Source of the DNA: Chloroflexota bacterium
Lineage (GTDB): Bacteria > Chloroflexota > Anaerolineae > Aggregatilineales > Phototrophicaceae
Reading direction: 5' to 3'
Length of the DNA stretch: 64,000 bases
Assembly (NCBI GenBank): GCA_026707745.1
Contig: JAPOWG010000057.1
Coordinates: 1 to 64,000 of the forward strand
The position numbers and the translations under genes are program-made. Numbering within the stretch: position 1 is the stretch's first letter; every line of letters starts with the position of its first letter. Under the pieces are notes generated by a model. The model saw nothing but the letters and a program-made list of their open reading frames with translations, was not told where the DNA came from and did not search any database. Positions 33,843 through 44,840 of the stretch are shown piece after piece.

Positions 33843-35336
33843 CTAATTGAGCTTGGCGAGCGCCGCGCGCGCTTCTTCATAGTTTGGGTTATATGCCAGC
33901 GCCCGACGAAACGAAGATGCGGCTTGCTCGGGCTTGCCCTGCGCTTGCAAGACCAGCCCCTGCCAATAGTAGGTCTCCTCGATTTCCTCAGCGTTGTTCA
34001 GGTTGACCTTCACCAGGCTCAACACATCATCGTATCTGCCCAACTTATAATAAGCCTCGAATGCGCCAAACTGGTACCACATCATCCGCCAGGGCGGTCC
34101 AAGCCTGCGCGACTGATCGAAAGCGGCGGCAGCTTCTTGATATCGCTGCAGGGCGACCAGAGATGTACCCATATTGAACCAGGCAAAGGCATCGCTGGGG
34201 TCCAGGCGCGCTTCGGCCTGCGCTACATCAAAGGCAAGCTGGGCCGCGTCCTTTGCATCCCAGTGACTGTCCATGAGACTCCGCAGCAGCCCTTCGCGTT
34301 GTGGCTCGTAGACGACGATGAAAGTACGGTTGAAAGCCTGCCAGTCCCGGTCAGCTTCGTCGTAACTTATCGCCACGCCTTGAGCGCCTTCGCCAACGCC
34401 CAGGAAGCTATCAAAGAAATAGAATCGTTGATAGACGTCATCGTAGGCGACCAAGGCGCGATAATGACCGATCCAGTCATAGGCTTCGAACATGGCGCCG
34501 GTCTCTATGACGACAGGGAACCCGTTGGCCACCAAGCGCTTTAGCAGGTCCAGGCTGCCGCCCATGCGCACGATCGCTTTAAGATTGCTGGCTTCCTCCA
34601 CATAGGCTGCCATCTCGTGCGGGCTGACATTTTTGTCTTCGCGATTCGGTTTGAGCGCGCTGCCTGCGGCGGCCTGGTCCTGCTGCCATCCGTAATAGCT
34701 CATCGCCATCGTAATTGTCGCGGGTCCGCAGTTGTTCCAGGTTTGCTGCTGATGAAGAATGCCGTAGATTCTGGCGGAGGAGGGAAGCTCCCCGCCAGAC
34801 AGGTTGACTGGGGCAACAGCGATCTCGTTTGCGGTGGTCGCCGCTGGCGGGGCAGGCGAGGGCGACGCGGTTGCAGCGATTGCAATTGTGGGTGCGTTGC
34901 CGACTGTTATCGTTGCTGTGCTCTGCCTGGGCGCCTGGGTAGCGGTCGATAGAACTATCGTCTCCACCAGTACTGCGGCGGGCGTCGCCAAGACCGCGCT
35001 TGCCGGGGGCGTGGGGCTGGCTATTCCCAGGGGCATATCCAGAAGCGCCAGCGCGTCGCTTTCGCCCGAACGCGAGGCCAGCGTTGGAAAGAGGCCGCCG
35101 ACGGGCGTTGGCTCTTTGAACATTCGCATGAAGGGCAACTGATCAATCACCCGCTGTTGTTGTGCCGGCTGCAGAACCTCACGGAAACCGACTATGGCGC
35201 CCCCGACGCCGACGACTATGAGCAGCGCGAATAGAATGACGCCCCACAAGAGAAGCTTGGGCGGACCCTTTACGCCGACATTGTGGTTTTGCAAATAGTA
35301 GCTGCGGCTCGGTTGCGTATCGTCGAGATCTCGCAC
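33843..35336 (-). CDS. C39-like peptidase with TPR repeats, membrane-anchored
   Basis: A 497-residue protein starting at GTG. One transmembrane helix lies at about 26-50, followed by an Ala/Thr/Pro-rich linker to about 180. A C39-like cysteine peptidase domain spans about 190-350, with catalytic C203 (WNNCGPATITMAM), H291 (WIGHYRALVAYDD) and D309 (YFFDSFLGVG). TPR units follow from about 385 to the end (AFAWFNMGTSLVALQRYQEA, ETYYWQGLVLQAQGKPEQAA). The peptidase domain faces outside. It stands just upstream of murJ, so an envelope role is likely; no leader-peptide substrate or ABC domain is present. Confidence 0.87.
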   Translation of the reverse strand: MRDLDDTQPSRSYYLQNHNVGVKGPPKLLLWGVILFALLIVVGVGGAIVGFREVLQPAQQQRVIDQLPFMRMFKEPTPVGGLFPTLASRSGESDALALLDMPLGIASPTPPASAVLATPAAVLVETIVLSTATQAPRQSTATITVGNAPTIAIAATASPSPAPPAATTANEIAVAPVNLSGGELPSSARIYGILHQQQTWNNCGPATITMAMSYYGWQQDQAAAGSALKPNREDKNVSPHEMAAYVEEASNLKAIVRMGGSLDLLKRLVANGFPVVIETGAMFEAYDWIGHYRALVAYDDVYQRFYFFDSFLGVGEGAQGVAISYDEADRDWQAFNRTFIVVYEPQREGLLRSLMDSHWDAKDAAQLAFDVAQAEARLDPSDAFAWFNMGTSLVALQRYQEAAAAFDQSRRLGPPWRMMWYQFGAFEAYYKLGRYDDVLSLVKVNLNNAEEIEETYYWQGLVLQAQGKPEQAASSFRRALAYNPNYEEARAALAKLN

Positions 35337-35467
35337 AAATGGTTCCTAGCGATAATCGAAGCTCAAAATATTACACCAGCAGTATCCGTTTGTTTCGGTT
35401 GGCGGTTCTTTGCACCCAGTATAGTGCCTTTTCGCTCTTCATGCGGGGCTGGCAATAACAGCGTCGC

Positions 35468-35887
35468 CTAAGAGTAGCTTTGCGCGTCAAGATACGATTG
35501 CAATATGACCCTGGCAGCCAGATCGTCAATCGGCTCATCGGGTTTGCGCTTCAGTTGACGCGCCAGATCCCTGGCTTCCTCGCTAGTTAGATATTCGCTG
35601 ACTTCAGTTACCGGCAGATCTGTGCAACTGCGCAGCCGCTCGATCCAGCGCTTAACTTTGTCAGCTTGAAGCTCTACGCCCTTTGGCGCATTGGGATTGT
35701 AGGGCACGCCCACGACGAAACCGCAAGCTCCCTCGCGCTGGGCAACAGCCAAAATCTGCTCGAAATCCCTGGCGCGCGTAGTCCTTTGCACGATGGTTAA
35801 CTCGCGCGCCACGATACCCAAGCCATCGCTAACGGCAAGACCGATGCGCTTGCTTCCGTGATCAAGGCCGATCAAACGTCCGGTCAT
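35468..35887 (-). CDS. ruvX: Holliday junction resolvase RuvX/YqgF
   Basis: A 139-residue RNase H-fold protein. The N-terminal LIGLDHGSKRIGLAVSD carries the first catalytic Asp, and VVGVPYN and SSxEA-like TSEEARDLARQL are family marks; the last acidic residue lies in DDLAARVILQSYL. YqgF family members process 16S rRNA ends or junction DNA. It overlaps the upstream membrane protein gene by 4 nt. Confidence 0.93.
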   Translation of the reverse strand: MTGRLIGLDHGSKRIGLAVSDGLGIVARELTIVQRTTRARDFEQILAVAQREGACGFVVGVPYNPNAPKGVELQADKVKRWIERLRSCTDLPVTEVSEYLTSEEARDLARQLKRKPDEPIDDLAARVILQSYLDAQSYS

Positions 35888-37437
35888 GTGGGCATCCGCA
35901 CTTGGAGATCAATCCTGACCGACAATAACGGCATCCTGTTGAAGCCCTTTGGAAAAACTTCGATCGATGATGCGGTCGGCGCGGCCAGCTCCGGCTGCGA
36001 CCGCAGGATCTGCAGAGCATCCGCTATCGATACACCGGCAAGCCTGTCGAGCAACCCCGCAGTATCAAGCTCTGCGACAAGCGTCCCGCTGGTTTCGGCG
36101 ACAAAGGAAACGCGCTCGGCTGAAGTCGGCTGCGTCAGAGGACCGCGTCTATATTGCAGGGCATCCGGGAGCAAGGTCTTGTCGGGTGGCACTCGGTCGC
36201 GCAGTTGCGCCAGCGACACCTGACGCCCCAATCGATCGTCAATCACCAGCGCCGAAACAACCGCGCGCATGTTCAGGGTCAATTCCTCCGCCATCAGGCC
36301 AACGTCCGAGGAGAAGTTCGTCCAGTCTTTCCGTTCTTCTTCTATCGCAATTGTCTCGATAATAATGACCTGCGACGCGGTCAATGTGGATCGTATATCC
36401 TCATAACCCAGCGACTGTAACTGTCCGCGAACGATGTTTAGCAGCAAGTCTTTGTCGGCAGCCGAGACGACATTGACCCTGCGCAGCGTGCCGCCGCTGG
36501 CCGGCGCTGGATTTGTTACTGTTATGCTTTGCGCCAGGGGCCCGACGACCAAGTTGATCTGTCCTGCCGCTATGTTGCCTTCCTCTCCGCTGTATTGTTG
36601 CATGGCTTCGAATGGCGCATTCACAGTCTGAGCCGCTCCGGCAGGCAAGATTACATCAACGACGGTGCGGAACAGCAATGGCGCGGCGGTGGCGGTACTC
36701 AGAATCGTATTTGCGGGAACGGTCAATGGCCTGTCGGTCAAATTAGTGATTGTCACCATGCCGCGCGCGGGTACTTCGTCCAGGTTGCGCAAGCCCGTGG
36801 TTGGGAGGGTCGCAGTGGTCTCGACGGTGGCGCGGGCGATTTGCGCGGGGATAATCCCTTTGTCCGGGTCGACCCCGTCGGCCGCGGTATCGGCGATGAT
36901 GGTCACCGCGGCAGTGATGGATTCCGCGCGCAAACTTACTTCCACGGTTGCGCCGGGAACAACCACGTAGAGCGCCGCAAGCGTTACCAGCGAGAGCAGC
37001 GCCAGGACAAACAGTCGTTCCAAATAGATCCGGGGGCGGGATGGGTGGCGATTGCGGTGTAACGCGCGGCTCGCTATCGACCTGAGTTCTTCGGGCGGCT
37101 GCGGCTTGCTCGGCTGGTGGTGACGAGGCAAAAACACTTTCTGTCGTCCGCGTTTCCATCTGCTCCTTTCGCTGGCCTCGACAGAATCAAAACAACTGAT
37201 ATTGAGTTCCCTGGCATATGCGATAATGTCGGATTCACGGCTGACCAGGGCGAGTTGAATCGCCCGTCGATACGCTTCGCGCTGCAAAAGGATCAAGTCC
37301 AGTTTACGTTTGAAGAGCGTTCCGGACGGGGAAAGAAGCAACAAGACGCGCTTGCCCCGCAAGTCCGACAGGCGCAGCTTCACTGACGTGACCGTGTCAC
37401 TGGGTTCGAGTTTTACCTCTACGGTCTCTGGAGCCAT
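35884..37437 (-). CDS. baseplate J-like domain membrane protein
   Basis: A 517-residue protein between alaS and ruvX. Residues 1-105 form a soluble N-terminal domain (VTSVKLRLSDLRGKRVLLLL) with a helical segment. A basic linker precedes one transmembrane helix at about 140-163 (LFVLALLSLVTLAALYVVV). The long extracytoplasmic part (about 165-517) is beta-rich with repeated V/T strands and includes a stretch like the baseplate J fold (RGMVTITNLTDRPLTVPANTIL, GEEGNIAAGQI). The same gene type is known next to ruvX in Chloroflexota. No other phage-tail or contractile-injection genes are nearby, so an envelope or cell-surface role is more likely than phage origin. Function unknown. Confidence 0.65.
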   Translation of the reverse strand: MAPETVEVKLEPSDTVTSVKLRLSDLRGKRVLLLLSPSGTLFKRKLDLILLQREAYRRAIQLALVSRESDIIAYARELNISCFDSVEASERSRWKRGRQKVFLPRHHQPSKPQPPEELRSIASRALHRNRHPSRPRIYLERLFVLALLSLVTLAALYVVVPGATVEVSLRAESITAAVTIIADTAADGVDPDKGIIPAQIARATVETTATLPTTGLRNLDEVPARGMVTITNLTDRPLTVPANTILSTATAAPLLFRTVVDVILPAGAAQTVNAPFEAMQQYSGEEGNIAAGQINLVVGPLAQSITVTNPAPASGGTLRRVNVVSAADKDLLLNIVRGQLQSLGYEDIRSTLTASQVIIIETIAIEEERKDWTNFSSDVGLMAEELTLNMRAVVSALVIDDRLGRQVSLAQLRDRVPPDKTLLPDALQYRRGPLTQPTSAERVSFVAETSGTLVAELDTAGLLDRLAGVSIADALQILRSQPELAAPTASSIEVFPKGFNRMPLLSVRIDLQVRMPT

Positions 37438-37467
37438 ATCCTGGATACGTTTGCCTGCATGCCGGGT

Positions 37468-40164
<2,697 letters not shown>

Positions 40165-40271
40165 GCTCTGTTTCCTTGTCTTTGACTATAAGACGACTTC
40201 ACCATCTTTAGGGCACATCGATAATGATAATCCCAACCCGTCAGCAAGACTATGGCTAGAACTGCCCAACC

Positions 40272-40300
40272 TGAACAACATACGACTGCTATGGTATACT
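40272..40300 (+). promoter_or_regulatory. promoter for tyrS
   Basis: TGAACA, 17-nt spacer, TATACT at 40295-40300, preceded by TGG to give an extended -10. The leader to the ATG is about 30 nt, too short for a T-box. Confidence 0.55.
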
Positions 40301-40334
40301 GCCCGTTCTGACGGTGTATTGATGCAATGAGTTA

Positions 40335-41579
40335 ATGAATATGGCGACAATCGAAGAACAAGTCGAAGTGTTGATGTCCGGCGCGGCCTACGGCGATCCT
40401 GCGATTCGCGACAATATGGCGAAAGATCTGCGCGAACGCTTGCTGGAGTGCCAGGCGGAAGGGCGACCGCTGCGCGTCTACTGCGGCTACGATCCGCGCA
40501 CCTCCGATTTGCACTTGGGCCACACCATAACCATGCGCAAGCTGCGGCAATTCCAGGACTTCGGGCACGATGTGACCTTCCTGATCGGCACATTTACCAG
40601 TTTGATCGGCGATCCCTCGGACAAAGACTCCGCGCGCGACCAATTGACCATGCAGAATGTCGAGGACAACGCCCGCACTTACGCGGAGCAAGCCTTCAAG
40701 ATTCTCGATCGCGATCTGACGCGGGTCCGCCGCAACGATGAGTGGCTGGCAACCCTCGATTTCGCCGACATCATTCGGCTGGCGAGCCATTTCACGGTTC
40801 AGCAATTCCTGGTGAGGGAAAACTTTGCCAAGCGCATCGACGAAGGCAAGGCGATCTTCTTGCACGAATTCTTCTACGCGCTGATGCAAGCCTACGACGC
40901 CGTCGCGCAGGAAGCGGACGTGCAAGTCGGCGGGCAAGATCAATTGTTTAACATCCTGGTGGCTGGCCGCAAGCTGCAAACAGGATTGGGCCAAAAGCCG
41001 CAGATCGCCCTCATCATGGGCGAGAGCTTGCCCGGTACCGATGGCGATGTGAAGATGTCGAAGAGCCTGGGCAACCATATTCCTCTCCTGTCCGAGCCTT
41101 GGGACATGTATGGCAAGGTCATGAGTTTGCCCGACAAAGCGATGGGCATCTATCACAAGTTGATATTGGGATGGACGCCGGCGCGGGTGGAGGATCTGGA
41201 ACGGAAGCTGCGATCCGGTGAGTCGCATCCCAACGACGCCAAGATGAATCTAGCGGGCGAGATCGTCAGCGTCTTTCATGGCAAGGCCGAAGCGGAAGCG
41301 GCGCAAAACCGCTGGAACGATGTCTTCCGCGGCGGCAGCGGAATACCGGATGATATTGCTGAGGCGGTGGTTCCGGCTACCGAAGAAATCCGCGATATCC
41401 TGGTTCGACTGCGGATGGTTGGCAGCCGAGGTGAAGCCAGACGGCTTATTCAGCAGAATGGCGTGCGGCTGAACGAAGAAAAAGTAGATAGCTTGCAAGC
41501 CGTCGTTTCGCCGGAAATGCTCCCGGCAATCTTGCAAGTTGGCAAGCGTCAGTTCGTCCGTCTGGTGAAAGCCGACTAG
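40335..41579 (+). CDS. tyrS: tyrosine--tRNA ligase
   Basis: A 414-residue class I synthetase. The HIGH-like motif is HLGH at 60-63 (SDLHLGHTITMRKL), preceded by YCGYDPRT. The second signature is VKMSKSLGN. The C-terminal S4 RNA-binding domain is present (LVRLRMVGSRGEARRLIQQNGVRLNEEKV). The sequence is of the TyrZ-like longer class. It is transcribed away from alaS. Confidence 0.97.
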   Translation: MNMATIEEQVEVLMSGAAYGDPAIRDNMAKDLRERLLECQAEGRPLRVYCGYDPRTSDLHLGHTITMRKLRQFQDFGHDVTFLIGTFTSLIGDPSDKDSARDQLTMQNVEDNARTYAEQAFKILDRDLTRVRRNDEWLATLDFADIIRLASHFTVQQFLVRENFAKRIDEGKAIFLHEFFYALMQAYDAVAQEADVQVGGQDQLFNILVAGRKLQTGLGQKPQIALIMGESLPGTDGDVKMSKSLGNHIPLLSEPWDMYGKVMSLPDKAMGIYHKLILGWTPARVEDLERKLRSGESHPNDAKMNLAGEIVSVFHGKAEAEAAQNRWNDVFRGGSGIPDDIAEAVVPATEEIRDILVRLRMVGSRGEARRLIQQNGVRLNEEKVDSLQAVVSPEMLPAILQVGKRQFVRLVKAD

Positions 41580-41603
41580 AACGTTCCAGGGACCATATTT
41601 GAT

Positions 41604-41683
41604 GAACCGCGATTTGCGGTAGCCGAGCAGGTTTGTTAATTTGTGTGAGTACGGTAACCCAAACTCGCTGCCGCCGAGCGGCC
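41604..41683. repeat. dispersed intergenic repeat, copy B
   Basis: Closest to copy A: both share AACCG(C/T)GATTT(G/A)CGGTAGCCGAGCAGG-like 5' halves, read here in short blocks, followed by TTGTGTGAG. The right end CCGCCGAGCGGCC is shortened. The first 14 codons of the CoA-transferase beta frame lie inside this copy. Confidence 0.7.
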
Positions 41684-42510
41684 TTTTGGCAGAGGACCCT
41701 CAATATACCGTTGACGAGCAGATCTGCGTCTGTATTTCGAAACAGGTCAAGGACGGCGATGTCTGGGCGCAGGGGATTAACACCCCGCTGGTATCGGCCG
41801 GTTTAATTCTTGGCAAGATTCGTTATGCGCCGCGCGCTCGCTTCACCTCGGCCATCGGGCAGGCTCTGGTTCAAGATTGGGGTCCCCTGGGAATCGCGGA
41901 CATCGAAAGCCTCTGGGTGGGCAAAGGACTTATCCATCTCGGTTTCGCGGCTGGCGCCGCGGATATTCTGCCCAAATATCGTCCCAAAGAGTTTTTCCGC
42001 CCGGCGCAGGTCGACAGCCGCGGCAACTTCAACAACATTGCCTTTGGCAAGGACTATCACAGACCGCGTATGCGGCTGCCGGGAAGCGGCGGCATACCGG
42101 ACGTGACGCCACTTTACGATCACAGCTTTCTCTACGTGCCGCGTCATTCCCGTTTGACATTTGCCGCGAAGATCGATTTCCTTAGCGGCGTGGGCCACGC
42201 GCCGGGACGGGAGCGGGGGGGAGGGCCCCGATACCTGGTATCCGACTTGGGTCAGTTTGACTGGTTCGAGGGACGCATGCGAATCACCTCGCTGCATGCC
42301 CATATCGATCTCGAAAAGGTCAAACGGAAGACCGGCTTTGACTTGGCGGTTGCCCCGGATCTATCCAGGACCCCGCCGCCGGACGCGGAGGATCTACGGC
42401 TCTTGCGAGAAGAGATCGATCCCTTGGCGACGCGCAAATTGGAAACCCTGGGCGGCGCCGCGCGCAAAGACTTGCTGCGCGAAATCTTGCGACAAGAAGG
42501 CGCCATTTAG
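41641..42510 (+). CDS. CoA-transferase family I, beta subunit
   Basis: Up to 289 residues, similar to the beta subunit of glutaconate/3-oxoacid CoA-transferases and to steroid-degradation IpdB. The core starts at YTVDEQICVCISKQVKDGD and continues WAQGINTPLVSAGLILGKIRYAPR, then LGIADIESLWVGKGLIHLG. It transfers CoA between an acyl-CoA and an acid together with an alpha subunit. The alpha subunit gene is 3.7 kb downstream on the same strand, not adjacent. The TTG start at 41641 is within repeat copy B; a TTG at 41686 would remove 15 residues and still keep the whole core. Tail-to-tail 4-nt overlap with the next minus-strand gene. Confidence 0.82.
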   Translation: MCEYGNPNSLPPSGLLAEDPQYTVDEQICVCISKQVKDGDVWAQGINTPLVSAGLILGKIRYAPRARFTSAIGQALVQDWGPLGIADIESLWVGKGLIHLGFAAGAADILPKYRPKEFFRPAQVDSRGNFNNIAFGKDYHRPRMRLPGSGGIPDVTPLYDHSFLYVPRHSRLTFAAKIDFLSGVGHAPGRERGGGPRYLVSDLGQFDWFEGRMRITSLHAHIDLEKVKRKTGFDLAVAPDLSRTPPPDAEDLRLLREEIDPLATRKLETLGGAARKDLLREILRQEGAI

Positions 42511-44270
42511 CTGGTCGACGTCGCGAGTCGCCAGGAACTAATGCCGCGAAAGCGGTCGGAGGCTTTGCCGATAAATCCCAGCCGGACACCGTCAATCGAA
42601 TCGCGGACAATCATGGAGTAGAGCGGATAATACAAGGGAATGGCGATCGCTTTTTCAGCGAATATTTCTTGAAATTGCTGATACATTTGGTGGCGGGCGA
42701 CGCCATTGCTTGCCCGACGCGCGCTATCCAGCAACTCCGCGATCTCGTTTTCCGCCGCGCTGCCGTAGTTCTGACCCTTGATGGCTTGCGCGGGATGCCA
42801 AAAGCGATAGACGTCAGGTTCTCCTCCAATGCGCTGCGAAACGATCGCCGCATCGAACTCGCCGGCGCGCAGCCGCGTCATCAACTGATCGGGCATGACT
42901 GACGCGACCTCAACCGCCAGCCCTAGCTCCCGCCATTGGGCAGCGATGTCGAAGGCAAGCCCGGTCAACGAGTGGGAATCTTCTACCAGCAAGCTAAAAA
43001 CAGCCGTCGCGGCGCCTTCGCCTTCCCTTTCGTCGCTTTCTCCCGCATCCGAATTCGCGCTGGAAACCGCTTCAATCATTGAGACCGCAAGCGCCGGGTC
43101 ATGCGCGCTCCAGAATCCATTAGGCTGATAGACGGGCATTCCCGGGATTAAGGGACTGTCTGCATATAAGGCCTCGCCCGCCAAATGCGCCTCGACAAGC
43201 GCCATCTGATCAAGTCCCAATGCCAGCGCGCGCCGCATTCGTCTATCGGCAAATGCCGGCTCCTCCCAGTTGAAAATAAGGATTTGCACCGTCGAATCCA
43301 TGCTGGTGTGAAGACGCGCCCCGGGCAAACTAAGCAGATCCTCTCGCGCTCCAACATTCGCCAATACATCGATTTCGCTTCGGCGATAGGCTTGAATCGC
43401 GTCGTCCGCATTCGCATAAAGATTGAAGAGCAATTCCCGCAATTGATGACTGTTTTGCGCATCGCGGCGCGCCTCGTAAACGGGCGAGAGTTGCAGCAGA
43501 ATAGCGCTGATCTTGCCCGATGGATCAGCCCGCAATTCGCCGAGCTGATAAGCTCCGGTGCCAATTGGCGACAAGTTAAATGGGTGCTGCGCCAGCAGGG
43601 AGACTGTCGTACCGCGCAAGGCATGTTCCGGCAAGATGCCAATTGTCAAAAGGCGCGTGAAGCCAGCCAGTGGCTGCGCCAGGCGAAAACGCAGCAGATG
43701 ATCTCCCAGCTTCTGTGTTTCGACAGTGCGCCAAAATTCAGCGCTTGGCGAATAGGCCGCGTAATCCGGATCGCTGAGCAAGGACATCGTATAAATGACG
43801 TCGTCGGCGCCGAATGCGACGCCGTCTTGCCAGTTGATGTCTTGACGCAATTCCAGGACATATTCGAGCTTGTCGCCTGATATGGTCAGGTTTTCCGCCA
43901 GATCAAGCACCGGCGAGCCATATTCGTTGGTAGCGAACAGGCCTTGGAAGATCAGGCTGGTAATGTCTTGGTCGACGGGATTGAGCTGCGCGAAGACCGG
44001 ATTCAGCCGCTGGACCGTTCCGACCAGTCCTTCACGGTATTTTCCCCTGTCTGTGGCCTGGCTTCGGGCCACGGCAACTTCTTCTCCGGCGGGCGGCGGA
44101 GGGAACGCGGGACTGGACCTGGGGCTGATTTTGTCGTCGCTGGGAGCGGGGGTCGACGCGGGGGGCGGCTGAACTTGGGCTACGCGGCTGACACGGAAAA
44201 CGGCGGCAAATGCAAAAACGGTCGCGGCCACTATCAGTGCCAAAAACTGCAAACGGAATCCGCGAAACAT
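42507..44270 (-). CDS. ABC transporter solute-binding protein, family 5
   Basis: A 587-residue family-5 (peptide-type) binding protein. A membrane-spanning N-terminus (LQFLALIVAATVFAFAAVF) is followed by a Pro/Ser linker (PPPASTPAPSDD), so it is probably membrane-tethered outside. Family segments are RLNPVFAQLNPVDQDITSLIFQGL, DINWQDGVAFGADDVIYTMSLL, RMRRALALGLDQMALVEA and DRFRGISSW near the end. No permease or ATPase gene is adjacent, so it is an orphan binding protein or a sensor. It lies between CoA-transferase beta and secG. Confidence 0.88.
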   Translation of the reverse strand: MFRGFRLQFLALIVAATVFAFAAVFRVSRVAQVQPPPASTPAPSDDKISPRSSPAFPPPPAGEEVAVARSQATDRGKYREGLVGTVQRLNPVFAQLNPVDQDITSLIFQGLFATNEYGSPVLDLAENLTISGDKLEYVLELRQDINWQDGVAFGADDVIYTMSLLSDPDYAAYSPSAEFWRTVETQKLGDHLLRFRLAQPLAGFTRLLTIGILPEHALRGTTVSLLAQHPFNLSPIGTGAYQLGELRADPSGKISAILLQLSPVYEARRDAQNSHQLRELLFNLYANADDAIQAYRRSEIDVLANVGAREDLLSLPGARLHTSMDSTVQILIFNWEEPAFADRRMRRALALGLDQMALVEAHLAGEALYADSPLIPGMPVYQPNGFWSAHDPALAVSMIEAVSSANSDAGESDEREGEGAATAVFSLLVEDSHSLTGLAFDIAAQWRELGLAVEVASVMPDQLMTRLRAGEFDAAIVSQRIGGEPDVYRFWHPAQAIKGQNYGSAAENEIAELLDSARRASNGVARHQMYQQFQEIFAEKAIAIPLYYPLYSMIVRDSIDGVRLGFIGKASDRFRGISSWRLATSTS

Positions 44271-44377
44271 GACCCGCCTTATTAGTCTAGATCACGGATA
44301 GTTCATATCCCGCTGTCGAGTTTTCGATAACTGAGACTTGATCGCTTCGTGTGATGCCGAATCAAGCGGCTCGAGAC

Positions 44378-44605
44378 TCAACCAGTCGTGGCGACGGAGA
44401 ACAGCGCTATGCCGAGAAAGGCGATCGACAAGAATATCGTGATGCGAAAAAGCGTTTTCTCCAGCCCGCGCCGGGTACGGGCGATGCCGCCCCCGGCGTC
44501 GCCGCCAAGCAAGCTGCCCAAGGCGCCGCCTTTGACTTGCAGCAAGATGAGAATGATCATCGCGATGGATATAACGATAGAAGAAATTTGCAAGGCGACA
44601 GCCAT
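44378..44605 (-). CDS. secG: preprotein translocase subunit SecG
   Basis: A 75-residue two-helix membrane protein of the SecYEG channel. Helix 1 is IVISIAMIILILLQVKGG, followed by the Gly-rich loop GALGSLLGGDAGGG, and helix 2 (TIFLSIAFLGIALFSV). The ATG at 44605 has AAGGAG seven bases upstream; the frame is open to 44704, but that part is not SecG-like. Confidence 0.93.
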   Translation of the reverse strand: MAVALQISSIVISIAMIILILLQVKGGALGSLLGGDAGGGIARTRRGLEKTLFRITIFLSIAFLGIALFSVATTG

Positions 44606-44647
44606 GCCATAGCTCCTTGACTTCAACCCCCGGTACGGAACACGAAC

Positions 44648-44676
44648 AGTGTAGCACCGCTTCGCGTCTGTGACTA
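44648..44676 (-). promoter_or_regulatory. candidate promoter for secG
   Basis: On the minus strand: TAGTCA, 17-nt spacer, TACACT with an upstream TG (extended -10), about 40 nt before the secG start. Confidence 0.5.
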
Positions 44677-44687
44677 GCCTTGAATGG

Positions 44688-44747
44688 AGAGCGGCGCTAG
44701 CCACACATTAGTTATACGACACTCGCGGCTTATAGTCGCGCCGCTCT
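44688..44747. repeat. 10-bp inverted repeat
   Basis: AGAGCGGCGC at 44688-44697 and its reverse complement at 44738-44747 enclose 40 nt, between the ctpA end (with repeat copy C) and the secG promoter. A weak terminator or operator is possible; no T-tract is seen. Confidence 0.5.
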
Positions 44748-44754
44748 TGTTAAT

Positions 44755-44840
44755 GTAAACCGCGATGCTCATACGACGGCAGGCTTACTATTCTGCCTGA
44801 GCGCGGCTGCCCTATTCGCCGGTTACGCGCCGAGCGGCTG
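44755..44840. repeat. dispersed intergenic repeat, copy C
   Basis: A copy with the clearest hairpin: GCTCA...TGAGC outer arms and GGCAG/CTGCC inner arms. The right block TTCGCCGGTTACGCGCCGAG is identical to copy A. The last codons and the TAA of the S41 protease gene lie within this copy. Confidence 0.75.

Noticed and set aside
35884..37437. remnant prophage or contractile injection system
   Set aside because: Only a single baseplate-J-like protein with a membrane anchor; no sheath, tube, tail-fibre or ATPase genes around it.
40165..40334. T-box riboswitch between alaS and tyrS
   Set aside because: The tyrS leader is about 30 nt and no T-box sequence is present on either strand.
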